Source of the DNA: Tolypothrix bouteillei VB521301 | GTDB lineage: Bacteria > Cyanobacteriota > Cyanobacteriia > Cyanobacteriales > Nostocaceae | Assembly: GCF_000760695.4 (NCBI RefSeq) | Contig: NZ_JHEG04000001.1 | Span: 3,568,452-3,632,451, forward strand | Length of the DNA stretch: 64,000 nt | Direction: 5' to 3' | In this document: positions 33,912 through 42,839 of the stretch, one piece after another | Numbering within the stretch: the stretch's first letter is position 1 | How the letters are laid out: the number at the start of each line of letters is the position of its first letter | The notes under the pieces: model-generated | What the model was told of the DNA's origin: nothing | What the model saw: only the letters and a program-made list of their open reading frames with translations | The model's database searches: none | Program-made: the position numbers and the translations under genes

Positions 33912-34752
33912 ATGCTTTTTCCAACAAAGCTAAGGGGTCAGTCCAACGGCGAATTATCTGGGCTGGGGAGACAGTACGTCTTTGTTCGACGATCGCCAAG
34001 GTTTCTAATTGATTGAGACACTCCTGCAATGCTTCAGTTTCTATAGCAAGAACGGGGGCTAATCCCATTTTTTGCTGTAGGATGTCGTCGGTTAGAACAG
34101 AGGTTGTATCGCCAAAATCCCGTTCCCATAGTTTGGCTAGAAAGTATCCAATTAGGTAGGGATTGGGTAAAGTGGCATTTCTAGTAGTATATGTATCTTC
34201 TTCTAATGTTAGAAATTTGCAATACTTTAGAGGCGATTCTTCCTTTGTGTTTTTGTTAGGTGATAGTGCATATGCTTTCAAAAGAATCGTAAAATTTTCC
34301 ATGAGTCTTTTTTCAGATTCCTGCTCAAAAATAACAGCGCTACTTTGTACTAATTCATTTAACCTAAAAGTAGGATGTTCGGGTAAAAAGCTATAAATTA
34401 AATAAGACCAACCACCCCAATCAGAAGGACTTTCGGGTAATTTTGCTAGTCCTTTATCACCAAAACTGAGGTAGAAGTGCATCAACCAATCTGTGATAGT
34501 TGATTTTAGATAAGGGTCTTTTTCAAGCACAATCTTTCCTTCAGGGCTAAGGTAGTTGTCACGAACTAACCCCGCCCTCATCGCCCAACTTTTCATCGGA
34601 GCAACTTTCTTATTTCCCAGACTTGTCCGCTCCATAAGGTTTTCTATAGTGTCTTTTAAACCTTGTTCCTCAGCTGCGGCTCGAAGGATTTTAAGCAGGT
34701 CTTCTTTCTTAAGAGCAAATGTAGTGTGAAAGCTAAGTTGTAACCTAGGCAT
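33898..34752 (-). CDS. DUF4007-like protein, BREX-like module, paralogue B
   Basis: The 284-residue protein starts at ATG 34752 (MPRLQLSFHTTFALKKEDLL). It has the same architecture as paralogue A (28958): SLGNKKVAPMKSWAMRAGLV, DWLMHFYLSFGDKGL, SDWGGWSYLIYSFLP. The C-terminal 95 residues from NATLPNPYLIG are almost identical to A, and DNA identity is equally high, whereas the N-terminal part differs at about half of positions. Its stop still overlaps the ATG of the relic small gene, so B headed an operon like the one now at 25.4-14.8 kb, of which only scraps remain. Confidence 0.75.
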   Translation of the reverse strand: MPRLQLSFHTTFALKKEDLLKILRAAAEEQGLKDTIENLMERTSLGNKKVAPMKSWAMRAGLVRDNYLSPEGKIVLEKDPYLKSTITDWLMHFYLSFGDKGLAKLPESPSDWGGWSYLIYSFLPEHPTFRLNELVQSSAVIFEQESEKRLMENFTILLKAYALSPNKNTKEESPLKYCKFLTLEEDTYTTRNATLPNPYLIGYFLAKLWERDFGDTTSVLTDDILQQKMGLAPVLAIETEALQECLNQLETLAIVEQRRTVSPAQIIRRWTDPLALLEKAYVDS

Positions 34753-34876
34753 GAATGTTATGTGGTAGAGAATATAAATAGTATCTAGAGTTAATTAAGC
34801 CCTTACTTAGGATGCCCAAAAAATTCCAAAGTAATACATTAAAACAGATTAAGTTTTTGATGTTCAACTTTAACTC

Positions 34877-35077
34877 TCATGGCTCTCGTCTCAGATGTTT
34901 GTAGTTGTAATCTTCGTAGTAGTCAATCGTCCCAAACAACTCCAACACCTTAGACTGTTTGCGACGCTGTACATATTCGCGTAAGGCAACTTCGACAACA
35001 TCACGTTCCGTTTGTTGATTGGCAAGGGCTAGGGCGTCTTGGATTAATGCTTTGTCTATTTGAATTTTGATTGCCAT
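34877..35077 (-). CDS. VapB-type antitoxin, orphan
   Basis: A 66-residue protein from ATG 35077 (MAIKIQIDKALIQDALALAN); a slightly earlier start at 35098 is possible. A ribbon-helix-helix-like N-terminus followed by ERDVVEVALREYVQRRKQSKVLELFGTIDY is typical of VapB antitoxins (DUF2191 type), with a C-terminal toxin-binding tail. No PIN-domain VapC gene follows: the next plus or minus frames are unrelated. It may be an orphan antitoxin or autoregulator left after toxin loss. Confidence 0.7.
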   Translation of the reverse strand: MAIKIQIDKALIQDALALANQQTERDVVEVALREYVQRRKQSKVLELFGTIDYYEDYNYKHLRREP

Positions 35078-35132
35078 CCACTTATTTTTTGGGCGCACTA
35101 CTATGTAACTAAGATTTTACATAAACCTTGCT

Positions 35133-36299
35133 TTAAAAACACATAGATTGACGGATTAGATGAACGGCGGACGACAGGATTTCAGCCGCCTGTTCGATTT
35201 CTACACTCTTTGTAAATTTGCCAATCCCGATCCTTAGCGCTCCTTCAATAAAGTTGGAGGGTAAGCCCAAGGCTTGCAAAACATGAGAAGGTGTTTCTAC
35301 ACCTGATGAGCAAGCAGCACCCGTAGAAATAGCTAGCTGATGCCGAACTCTAGCAATAACTGCACTGTTGGGAACATCAGGTATGGAAATATGGAGATTT
35401 CCTGATAACCGAGAGGATAAATCGCCGTTAACCGTTAAATTGGGAATTTTCTCTAGCAGTAATTTTTGTAATCTATCTCTTTTGATTGCGATCGCTTGCT
35501 CATCTTCTTCCATTTCCAACTGACGCAGGCGACAAGCTTCTCCCAAGCCAACAATACCGGGAACATTGAGAGTTCCAGAACGCAAGCCCTTCTGATGACC
35601 ACCGCCAAATAATATTGGCTGTAGATGATACCCTTTACGGATAACTAGAGCACCAGAACCTTTGGGACCATAGAGTTTATGAGTGGAGATTGCTAGATAA
35701 GTAATTCCCCACTCTTCAAAATTGATAGGAATTTTGCCTACAGCCTGGGAAGCATCGCATAGAAAAGGGATGCCATACTTTTGAGCAATTTGCCCAACAG
35801 CTTGAATGGGGTAAACATTTCCAATTTCGTTATTTGCTGCCATAACGCAAAGTAACGATAGCCCTGATGCACAAACTTGCTCAAGATATTCCAAGTCAAG
35901 CCTGCCTTTGGAATCAACTTTCAAGTAAACAATCTCAACAAGTCCTTGTTTAGCCAAAGCGTGGCAAGTGTCCAAAACTGCTTTATGTTCAATAGGTAGA
36001 ACAGCAATTCGTTGCTTTTTGTTCGTTTGAGAAAGCAGACTGCCTTGAAGAACTATATTTATGCTTTCAGTTGCCCCAGAAGTAAAAATGACTTGCTTTG
36101 GCGATGCGCCGACTAGTTCAGCAACTTGAAAAGCAGATTTAGAAACTGCTCGTTCTGCCTCATCCCCATATTCATGGTCTATGCTGCTAGCATTACCAAA
36201 TGCTGTGGTCATGTAATGCAATATCAATTGTGCGGCTCTGGAGTCTACAGGAGTCGTTGCATGATAATCTAAGTATATAATGTTATCTTTTCGAGTCAC
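35133..36299 (-). CDS. dndA: DndA/IscS-type cysteine desulfurase
   Basis: This class V PLP enzyme removes sulfur from cysteine and hands it on as a persulfide. The 388 residues contain the N-terminal LDYHATTPVDS, TSGATESIN, the PLP-binding Lys208 in STHKLYGPKG, RSGTLNVPGIVGLG and the catalytic Cys330 in STGAACSSG. Start GTG 36299. In the phosphorothioation pathway DndA feeds sulfur to DndC; the only sulfur-accepting candidate here is the PAPS-reductase-fold protein at 42020 on the same strand. A housekeeping IscS/NifS role cannot be excluded from sequence alone; the neighbourhood supports the dnd role. Confidence 0.85.
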   Translation of the reverse strand: MTRKDNIIYLDYHATTPVDSRAAQLILHYMTTAFGNASSIDHEYGDEAERAVSKSAFQVAELVGASPKQVIFTSGATESINIVLQGSLLSQTNKKQRIAVLPIEHKAVLDTCHALAKQGLVEIVYLKVDSKGRLDLEYLEQVCASGLSLLCVMAANNEIGNVYPIQAVGQIAQKYGIPFLCDASQAVGKIPINFEEWGITYLAISTHKLYGPKGSGALVIRKGYHLQPILFGGGHQKGLRSGTLNVPGIVGLGEACRLRQLEMEEDEQAIAIKRDRLQKLLLEKIPNLTVNGDLSSRLSGNLHISIPDVPNSAVIARVRHQLAISTGAACSSGVETPSHVLQALGLPSNFIEGALRIGIGKFTKSVEIEQAAEILSSAVHLIRQSMCF

Positions 36300-36377
36300 T
36301 GGACATTAATATAAATTACTTTTCAAAATTTCTTACAAGTAAAAGCAACTAGTTATCCCTATGATTTAGTGAAAAGT

Positions 36378-37994
36378 TTAACCAGAAAGATATTCTAAAA
36401 ACTCGGCTATTGCAGCATTTCTTATTCTTCTTGCCCGCTTTTCACCGACATAACGCATTCTATTTTGTATATCTTCTTCTGAAATATCTAAAACGTCTTG
36501 AATTGTTAATAAATTATGCTCTTTCAATTTAGTTTTTAGCCACTCACTTAAATCTAGAATCTCAATAGATTGATGGAGTTGATTATACAGTATTGTTTTT
36601 AAATCTGAATCAGATTCTGGCTCTATGCCACCAATAGACAAATTCTGAAATAAAGGATTTTTCATCCCATATTCTGTAAATCTTTGAAGTTTAAGATTAT
36701 GGGCTAAACTTATCCCTACATTACTTGGAGTTACTTCATGAGATAACACACATCCAAACTTTAGTTCATAACGAGTTCCAAGCTCGGAATTAGTGCCACG
36801 AACAGCCTCTCCATTTTTTCTGATAATTCCTGTATATTCAAGTAGCCTTAAAGCTTCTTTTACCGTTTCTGGAACATCTCTATGAATCCAAAAATAGCAC
36901 GTAGATTCATTATACTCAGAGCGCGTTTCATTTTTCTTTCTAGTAGCAAGTAATACCTCATCTTCGATAAAGTTTCTACCCCAGTCTACTAAATTTTTAT
37001 GCCCTTTGTACTTATCGCCTAGTCCAGTATGCTCAGTCCATATATCTGTTCGATAAAAACTTTTAATGACTTCATTAACATCTCTTGACTTCATTTTTGG
37101 GCACTTTTCAACTGTTTTCAATAACATTCTAGGGTTTCCACATGCTGAATACACAAGAACATTAAAATTTTGCATATTTTCATTTATGGATTTCTTAACA
37201 TTTTCATCTGCTTGTTTCAATACAATCTCTTTCATACTAGATAAATATTCATCGCTTAAAATATCCCGTTCTATTCTTAAGTAAGTCGCATCATGAGACA
37301 TTTCAAATGTATTACCATAGGATGTTACACCAGGATATACCGCTGCTTTACAGCTAATGTATGGAGATCTCAAATCTCTAAAAAGCGTAAAAAACTGTCT
37401 TTGTTGTTCAGGTCTAAAAATATGTACAGCCTCATCAAATAAAAAACATATCCTCTTGATATTTGTCTCTTCACAAATTTCCTCTATAGCATCCTTAAAA
37501 TGTACTAAGTCTGGAATTTGCTCTGGAGACACAGCTTTTTCAAAACCTTTTCTATACGAATCTTCATATGCTTTGGAAAGCTTACTAAATTTCTGTTCAA
37601 GGCTTTCGGGATCTATATCTTTATTAGACAGTAAAGCAGTAGCTGGACTTGCTCCTATAAGTAGTCCTTTTTTACGTAAAACTCGTATTAGTTTATAGCA
37701 AATAGACGCTAGCATCCAATGCTTAAACTGTTCTGGATCATTACTATGAATCAGTGAACTCGCAACAAAAGTTACGTATACTGGTAGAACTCTATTGACC
37801 ACAAAAGTGGAATCTAACTCAAATTCTGCCATACGCACGAGAAATGATTTACCTGTCCCACGACTTCCCTCAAGGATTACAGAATCTGATGTTTTTAGAG
37901 CGTCAATTATTTCTCTATCTTGTTTTGTAGATACAAATAATTCCTGAATTTTATCAAGTTGTATTGACTCAGTTCTAAAATAAAATTCACTCAT
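36378..37994 (-). CDS. AAA/STAND-like ATPase with C-terminal helix-hairpin-helix
   Basis: The 538-residue protein has Walker A EGSRGTGKS (residues 42-50) and Walker B RICFLFDEAVHIF (about 180-192). Further on come a sensor-like RIERDI region, CGNPRMLL (ORC/Cdc6-like sensor 2) and a winged-helix-like segment (VKEALRLLEYTGIIRKNGE). A C-terminal helix-hairpin-helix (about 500-535: LTIQDVLDISEEDI ... YVGEKRARRIRNA) suggests DNA binding. Its start is 9 bp after the HEPN-like gene's stop, so the two form a pair. I do not recognise a named family; an Orc1/Cdc6-type ATPase that senses DNA and controls its partner is inferred. Confidence 0.7.
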   Translation of the reverse strand: MSEFYFRTESIQLDKIQELFVSTKQDREIIDALKTSDSVILEGSRGTGKSFLVRMAEFELDSTFVVNRVLPVYVTFVASSLIHSNDPEQFKHWMLASICYKLIRVLRKKGLLIGASPATALLSNKDIDPESLEQKFSKLSKAYEDSYRKGFEKAVSPEQIPDLVHFKDAIEEICEETNIKRICFLFDEAVHIFRPEQQRQFFTLFRDLRSPYISCKAAVYPGVTSYGNTFEMSHDATYLRIERDILSDEYLSSMKEIVLKQADENVKKSINENMQNFNVLVYSACGNPRMLLKTVEKCPKMKSRDVNEVIKSFYRTDIWTEHTGLGDKYKGHKNLVDWGRNFIEDEVLLATRKKNETRSEYNESTCYFWIHRDVPETVKEALRLLEYTGIIRKNGEAVRGTNSELGTRYELKFGCVLSHEVTPSNVGISLAHNLKLQRFTEYGMKNPLFQNLSIGGIEPESDSDLKTILYNQLHQSIEILDLSEWLKTKLKEHNLLTIQDVLDISEEDIQNRMRYVGEKRARRIRNAAIAEFLEYLSG

Positions 37995-38003
37995 AGTTGA
38001 CTC

Positions 38004-38717
38004 CTAAACTGAACCACCTAAAATTCTTCGTATTTCCTCTATATGTCCTAGAGATTCCAGTAAATGTGATTCTAATCGATGTAATTTTTGAGAATCAAGG
38101 CTTTTCATGAATCTCAAACATAAAGCAAAAGAGATTACTTGTGACAAGTTGAAGAAGTTATTTAGCCATTTCTTAAAAAGAGCATCATTAAATACAATAT
38201 GTGCTTTATTAACTTCCCAAGTATAGGCATTTCCATGCACGAATTCGGATAAATCTCTGTATACATCTTTAGCTATCTTATTATATTCTTTAACAAAATC
38301 TATTAATTCGGGAAAAAAGCCTTTTGCCCATCTTGATGAAAAAATTCCTTGTGTATTACTGTCGGTACATACTAATTGTTGCCAATATATATCACGTTCT
38401 CCATTCCTCCATTCCCTAAAATCTAATTCATTAGTAGAGAAAAAAATTGTAGATAATGATAATTCAAGAGCTAATCGTAAAGATGTAAATGATTGCCTGT
38501 ATAAACCAGCAACTAGTGAAAGAGTAGATAACTGTAATTCTCCAGCAGCATACGTTAATATAACAGCTTCTTCTCTGGGTTTTAAAACATCGTACCAAGT
38601 TAATAAATCGTCAACAAAAGCATGAACTTTAGCTAGTTCATCAGCTTTTTTAAGTGATTCATTCATAGTGATATTCGAGGAATCAAAAATTTCTTGATAG
38701 TATTGATACAAATCCAT
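38004..38717 (-). CDS. HEPN/DUF5677-like helical protein, partner of the AAA ATPase
   Basis: The 237-residue, nearly all-helical protein has a central VYRDLSEFVHG motif: Arg, six residues, His, matching the RX4-6H signature of HEPN ribonucleases. Other helices (SLVAGLYRQSFTSLRLALELSLS) match the DUF5677-type pattern of abortive-infection-like proteins. ATG 38717. It precedes the AAA/HhH ATPase by 9 bp on the same strand. A HEPN RNase held silent by an ATPase sensor would make sense in a defence operon, but catalysis is unproven and the Rx6H could be structural only. Confidence 0.6.
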   Translation of the reverse strand: MDLYQYYQEIFDSSNITMNESLKKADELAKVHAFVDDLLTWYDVLKPREEAVILTYAAGELQLSTLSLVAGLYRQSFTSLRLALELSLSTIFFSTNELDFREWRNGERDIYWQQLVCTDSNTQGIFSSRWAKGFFPELIDFVKEYNKIAKDVYRDLSEFVHGNAYTWEVNKAHIVFNDALFKKWLNNFFNLSQVISFALCLRFMKSLDSQKLHRLESHLLESLGHIEEIRRILGGSV

Positions 38718-38899
38718 ATAATTTATTCTTTACAAGCTGTTTTTAGTATTAAGCTACAAATGATAAATAAAGCTAGTTGAGCACTCATTTTTTTGTCCAA
38801 AATAGAAGCTAATACTTTAAAGCTCTACAGTATTATTGCGAAATTGGGTGCTTCTAAATTATATAGCGTGTCCCAGTCTACTAAGGTACAAATTTATTT

Positions 38900-38930
38900 G
38901 CGTCCATCTGCGTTCATCTGCGGTTAATTA
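38900..38930. repeat. Interspersed 'ctgcg...ctgcggttaat' word
   Basis: 'cgtccatctgcgttcatctg' then 'cggttaatta' lies between the DGQHR gene and the HEPN-like gene; related words occur at 10002-10023 and inside the PglZ fusion gene at 17041-17070. Confidence 0.6.
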
Positions 38931-38972
38931 TTTCTTTCTGTCCCTCACGTGATTGGGAATTGCTGTATATAT

Positions 38973-41252
38973 TCAAGCTTCTTCCTCTGCTTCAACTTCA
39001 TCGATTGTCTTTGCTGGAATAGTGGAAACAGCTATTTTCATGTCTTGCTCATTTAATCCTTCAGCACCAAGATTCTTTAAAAAATCGTTATAGGCTGCGA
39101 AAGCTTGATTAAATATGCTTTTCTTCTCATCTTTTTCCAAATTTTCTTCTAATTTTGAGTTTTCTTTGCAGTATGAAGTTTTGTAATAATTATGAAGGGC
39201 AGAATAAATTTGTTCGCGACACTTTTGTCGTTCTTTAACAACATTTTCATTAAATTTAGGATGTTTGGGTTTCCAAATCTCTAAAAAAAGGTATTTATAT
39301 TTTGTCCATTGGTCTGGTTGCATCTCTCCAATGTATACGACATTTCTGAATGTCGAATTAATTGAAATAATTTTCCAATCAACTATTTCACCAGAAATGT
39401 CTCCAGTGAATACTCGAATTAGCTTTTTCAACTGGCTAGAAGACTTGGGTGTAAAAAAATCGTTCAATTGCTCAATATATTCGTTGAAACATTCCATTAT
39501 ATTAAGGGGATCTGCAGACTCTTTATCCAGATCTGTATTAGTTTTCTCAATTTCTCCAAAGAAACCACAAATTAATCCACTTTGGAAAGCTACTGTTGTC
39601 AGTACATTGTCATATAAATCGTTAAACCACTTAACAATGTAAGGGTTGATATCACTACCATCCGAGTTTTTAATTTTAGCTTTATCTGATATTGTCTGTA
39701 AGCAAAGCTTTGTTCTGTCTACTCGGAAGTCTTGAATGGCTTGTTCAAGTCGCCTTGCAGTAGCGTCAAGACGTTGAGTAATAGATTGTATTTCTGGTAC
39801 TTTAGTACTAAAACCTCCATCTTTTAGTTTCTGTTTAAGGTTTTCTCGATGTGCCTCAAAAACTCTACCAATACCCTGACCTTCAAGTAAAATCGGTCTT
39901 AGCTGACGATCTTGGTAGACTTCAATGGAATTTTCAAGATTTAAAACAGCTCTATTATGATTTTCATAAGGATAAAATTTTTCAAGGGCAGCAATTATAA
40001 AAGTGCCATACTTTTCTTCAAAACTACTGCCAAGCTTGTTAGCTGCTTCCTGTGAAAAGTTATCACGTGTTGTTAAGTCCGCAACTTCAGCCCCTAGCAA
40101 ATTTCGACCATTTAATCTCTCCATACAATTATAGCCATTCAAATCCTTTCGTTTAGAAAATTTACCCGATCTAGGCTTTACACCGTCTACTTCATCTCCA
40201 CTATTTAAAAGCAAATGTTCTATGATGTAGTAAAGGTGAGTGACACCTGTCATAGCAATAGGGCTTTTAATTTTTACTTTCTCTTCAGATTGATCTAGTT
40301 CAACATTGGAAATTCGTAAGGAATATGGCGAACGTTTATCTTTTCCTTTTACTTCAGATAAACAACTACGGAGAAAGTAAGCAATAATATCTTGATCGTC
40401 AAGTAAAATATTGCGAGAGTTTGAAACTTTTCGAGCCGTCTTATTCAAAGTTAAGAAAATTGAACGTGCAGCTTTTTTAAGATTGAAGTCTCCTGCGTAT
40501 GTCTCATTTAGTGAAGGAAATGTACACAAGATGACAGGTAGGTTAATTTCCTTGAGATTAAATTGCTGGATATATTTCGGTGTCCACTCTGAATAGTACT
40601 CTTTGAATGGAGCTCGCTTTTCATCTGACCACTGATCCTTTAGATTCCTGTATATTGCGAGTAGAGCCATAGCCCTATGTTGACCATCGACAATAACTAA
40701 GCGAGTCTTATGAGTATTTAAACGAAACCGTACTAGATCGTGCTTTAGTCGTTGTCCTTCGTCTATAGGTTGTTCAAACTGAAATACTTCCTGTCCTACA
40801 GCACCTGCACGCAGTATGTATTTAGCTGCTTCATCATTTTGTTCCAAAGTTTCTTCTTCATAAACTTTCGGATACAAATCTGCTGGACGGTTTTCTCCTT
40901 CTTTAACAGGTAATACAACAACAACAATTGGTGGAAATAACTTCACCAAATCAACTGACTTTTCATCTAATAAATAAGGAATAAGTTCTGAGGAGACACG
41001 TGCATCATCAATGTCTCTCTGCATGATTTCATCAAAATCCAGTTGCTTAAAATCAAAAATTTCTCTTACAGGGGCTAGATGGCTTAGTAAAGCTTCATCT
41101 GAAATACTAGAAAAATCTAGACCAACGTGGGTAAGAAAATATTTGACTTCAAGAGAATTTTGTCCATCACGACCTGTTCCTACACTAAACGAGCCTGTTG
41201 AACCTTCGAGAGTTAAATTTAAAGCTGATTCTTTACGAAGTTTTAATGCCAT
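38973..41252 (-). CDS. DGQHR-domain protein (DndB-like)
   Basis: The 759-residue protein has the hallmark DGQHR motif (189-193 in RLVIVDGQHRAMALLAIY), then FLTLNKTARKVSNSRNILLDDQD, the classic second motif of the ParB/DndB-like DGQHR family, and GVTHLYYIIEHLL. DndB proteins bind dnd promoters and limit phosphorothioation. This one is about twice the usual size, with a helical C-terminal half of no known family. ATG 41252 lies 4 bp before the end of the GIY-YIG gene, so the two are co-translated. A regulator or DNA-reading role in the phosphorothioation module is inferred. Confidence 0.75.
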   Translation of the reverse strand: MALKLRKESALNLTLEGSTGSFSVGTGRDGQNSLEVKYFLTHVGLDFSSISDEALLSHLAPVREIFDFKQLDFDEIMQRDIDDARVSSELIPYLLDEKSVDLVKLFPPIVVVVLPVKEGENRPADLYPKVYEEETLEQNDEAAKYILRAGAVGQEVFQFEQPIDEGQRLKHDLVRFRLNTHKTRLVIVDGQHRAMALLAIYRNLKDQWSDEKRAPFKEYYSEWTPKYIQQFNLKEINLPVILCTFPSLNETYAGDFNLKKAARSIFLTLNKTARKVSNSRNILLDDQDIIAYFLRSCLSEVKGKDKRSPYSLRISNVELDQSEEKVKIKSPIAMTGVTHLYYIIEHLLLNSGDEVDGVKPRSGKFSKRKDLNGYNCMERLNGRNLLGAEVADLTTRDNFSQEAANKLGSSFEEKYGTFIIAALEKFYPYENHNRAVLNLENSIEVYQDRQLRPILLEGQGIGRVFEAHRENLKQKLKDGGFSTKVPEIQSITQRLDATARRLEQAIQDFRVDRTKLCLQTISDKAKIKNSDGSDINPYIVKWFNDLYDNVLTTVAFQSGLICGFFGEIEKTNTDLDKESADPLNIMECFNEYIEQLNDFFTPKSSSQLKKLIRVFTGDISGEIVDWKIISINSTFRNVVYIGEMQPDQWTKYKYLFLEIWKPKHPKFNENVVKERQKCREQIYSALHNYYKTSYCKENSKLEENLEKDEKKSIFNQAFAAYNDFLKNLGAEGLNEQDMKIAVSTIPAKTIDEVEAEEEA

Positions 41253-41255
41253 TTA

Positions 41256-41918
41256 TCAATTTCTCCCCAGCAATGGATAATGAATTCGATTAAGAATATT
41301 CTCAATATCTACATATTTTTTTTTAAGATCTCCGAGTATATTAATGACAACAAAAAGTCGGCTTGGAGTAATATTTCTTCGGCAAATCTGTAAAGCAAAA
41401 CTATTGTCTGATTTCTCTGTGTCTTCAGTAGAAAAGCTATTTTGATTAATTTCTGAAACTTCAACTTGTGAACGATATTTTTCAATAAGTTTTTTGTGTT
41501 GTTTCAGCCTGACTCCAAGACGTTCTGCCATACCTATGTATATAGGGCTAGCAAAATTTGGCGCTGATTTTTCAACTACATCTTTAACTGTTATCAGTCT
41601 TTCTGGCTCTTCAATAATTCTTGATACTAAAGTTTCGGAGAGTATCGGTTTATGTTCAAGGCATCCTTGATATTTTGGTTTTAAAGGACCACGTAAAAAA
41701 GCTTGATAAGGTTCTTCTCTAAAATATTGAAAAATACTATTATATAAAAATTTTTCTACTACCTCCGATGCTAAATTTACTTCTCCTAATTGCTTCATTT
41801 TTTTGATATCATCAATTGCTTTACTTAAATCATAATCTGTAATTTCTGGGGAGTAATACCAAGCATAAACACCTGGCTTTTGAGGCACTTTCGATATTTC
41901 TGTCCAACGGTAAAGCAT
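41256..41918 (-). CDS. GIY-YIG nuclease-domain protein
   Basis: The 220-residue protein starts at ATG 41918 (MLYRWTEISKVPQKPGVY); a TTG at 41933 would add five residues. The GIY half is G-V-Y at 16-18 (PGVYAWYY), the YIG half lies at 127-129 (PIYIGMAERLGVRLKQH) with the catalytic-type Arg137 and His. A roughly 105-residue helical insertion separates the two, and IENILNRIHYPLLGRN supplies the usual Glu and Asn. The fold call is by motifs only. Position between the sulfurtransferase and the DGQHR gene suggests a nuclease that reads or protects modified DNA. Start and stop overlaps with neighbours indicate one operon. Confidence 0.72.
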   Translation of the reverse strand: MLYRWTEISKVPQKPGVYAWYYSPEITDYDLSKAIDDIKKMKQLGEVNLASEVVEKFLYNSIFQYFREEPYQAFLRGPLKPKYQGCLEHKPILSETLVSRIIEEPERLITVKDVVEKSAPNFASPIYIGMAERLGVRLKQHKKLIEKYRSQVEVSEINQNSFSTEDTEKSDNSFALQICRRNITPSRLFVVINILGDLKKKYVDIENILNRIHYPLLGRN

Positions 41919-42019
41919 TAAGAACCAATCCAATCTCGTAATTGATTACTTTTATTTTTATTCAAAGTATAAAGATACTTAGAAAGTTAAATAGCAGATG
42001 AATTAGCTAATGAAAGGAA

Positions 42020-42817
42020 TTACAAATGACAAGCAAAGCAAGGCTGTTCATCATCTTCCTCCTCTAGCACAGAATCTAGTGCCTCTGCTAACGATCTACT
42101 GGGAGCAAGTATTTTCTCCCTAGCCATTGCCTTCTCATGTTCAGCAATAATTTCATATTTTCTTTCGAGGAGTTCTAATAACGTTTCTCCTTCAGTCCAT
42201 GTATAACTCCTACCGTCTTTATGTTCCTGTTCGTATTTCACAGCTTCAGCAAATAAGTCTGGATGCTCCTCTGCCAACTTTACCCATTCATACTTCCGTT
42301 GAAAAAAGCAGAAGAAACAACCAGACCGACTGCGCCAGCGGTAGTAATTTGGCATTCCAATTCCGCTTTCTTCAAGTAACCCGATAATATCTGCCTTTCT
42401 AAGTCCTCGTTCTTTAAAGGGAAACACAGGTTTGATATTAGGTTTAGTGGAGATATAACCGTCCCGGTTCTCATCAGCACGAATACCAATGTAGCTGATA
42501 GCCTCATCATCACCTACAAACTTTTCTAGAGGCTCTATTTTCATTTTTTTGGTACACCAGCGCATTTTTGGCGAGGGCAAAAACCCGCCATAAACTTCAA
42601 GCCAGTGGTCAAATCCACGCTCGGCACTGAGGTAGTGAATTTTGATTCCTAAGCGGGCTTTGATACGGTCTAGATACTCGTAGGTTTCCTCTAGTTCCTT
42701 GTGCGTGTCGCAAAAGAAATACTCTATATCTGGATATTCCTTATGTAGCAAAACAGCTAAGGCAGTGCTGTCTTTACCTCCGGATAGACCTAAGATACGT
42801 CTTTTTTTCTTATCCAT
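42020..42817 (-). CDS. PAPS-reductase-fold sulfurtransferase (DndC/BrxP-like)
   Basis: The 265-residue protein has the PP-loop SGGKDST (12-18) of ATP-pyrophosphatases, which activates the backbone phosphate. It also has RWCTKKMK (Cys88) and CFFC (167-170), candidates for an iron-sulfur cluster, and a terminal CFAC (260-263). DndC and SspD incorporate sulfur into the DNA backbone using sulfur from DndA/SspA; BrxP of BREX type 4 has the same fold. It is half the length of typical DndC. ATG 42817. Next genes: P-loop ATPase upstream, GIY-YIG downstream. Which of the DndC, SspD or BrxP groups it joins needs phylogeny. Confidence 0.82.
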   Translation of the reverse strand: MDKKKRRILGLSGGKDSTALAVLLHKEYPDIEYFFCDTHKELEETYEYLDRIKARLGIKIHYLSAERGFDHWLEVYGGFLPSPKMRWCTKKMKIEPLEKFVGDDEAISYIGIRADENRDGYISTKPNIKPVFPFKERGLRKADIIGLLEESGIGMPNYYRWRSRSGCFFCFFQRKYEWVKLAEEHPDLFAEAVKYEQEHKDGRSYTWTEGETLLELLERKYEIIAEHEKAMAREKILAPSRSLAEALDSVLEEEDDEQPCFACHL

Positions 42818-42839
42818 ACTCTTCTTGCTCTTGCCCTGG

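Noticed and set aside
38004..38717. Toxin-antitoxin assignment for the HEPN-like gene
   Set aside because: Partner is a large AAA/HhH protein rather than a small MNT antitoxin; RNase activity not evident beyond the Rx6H.
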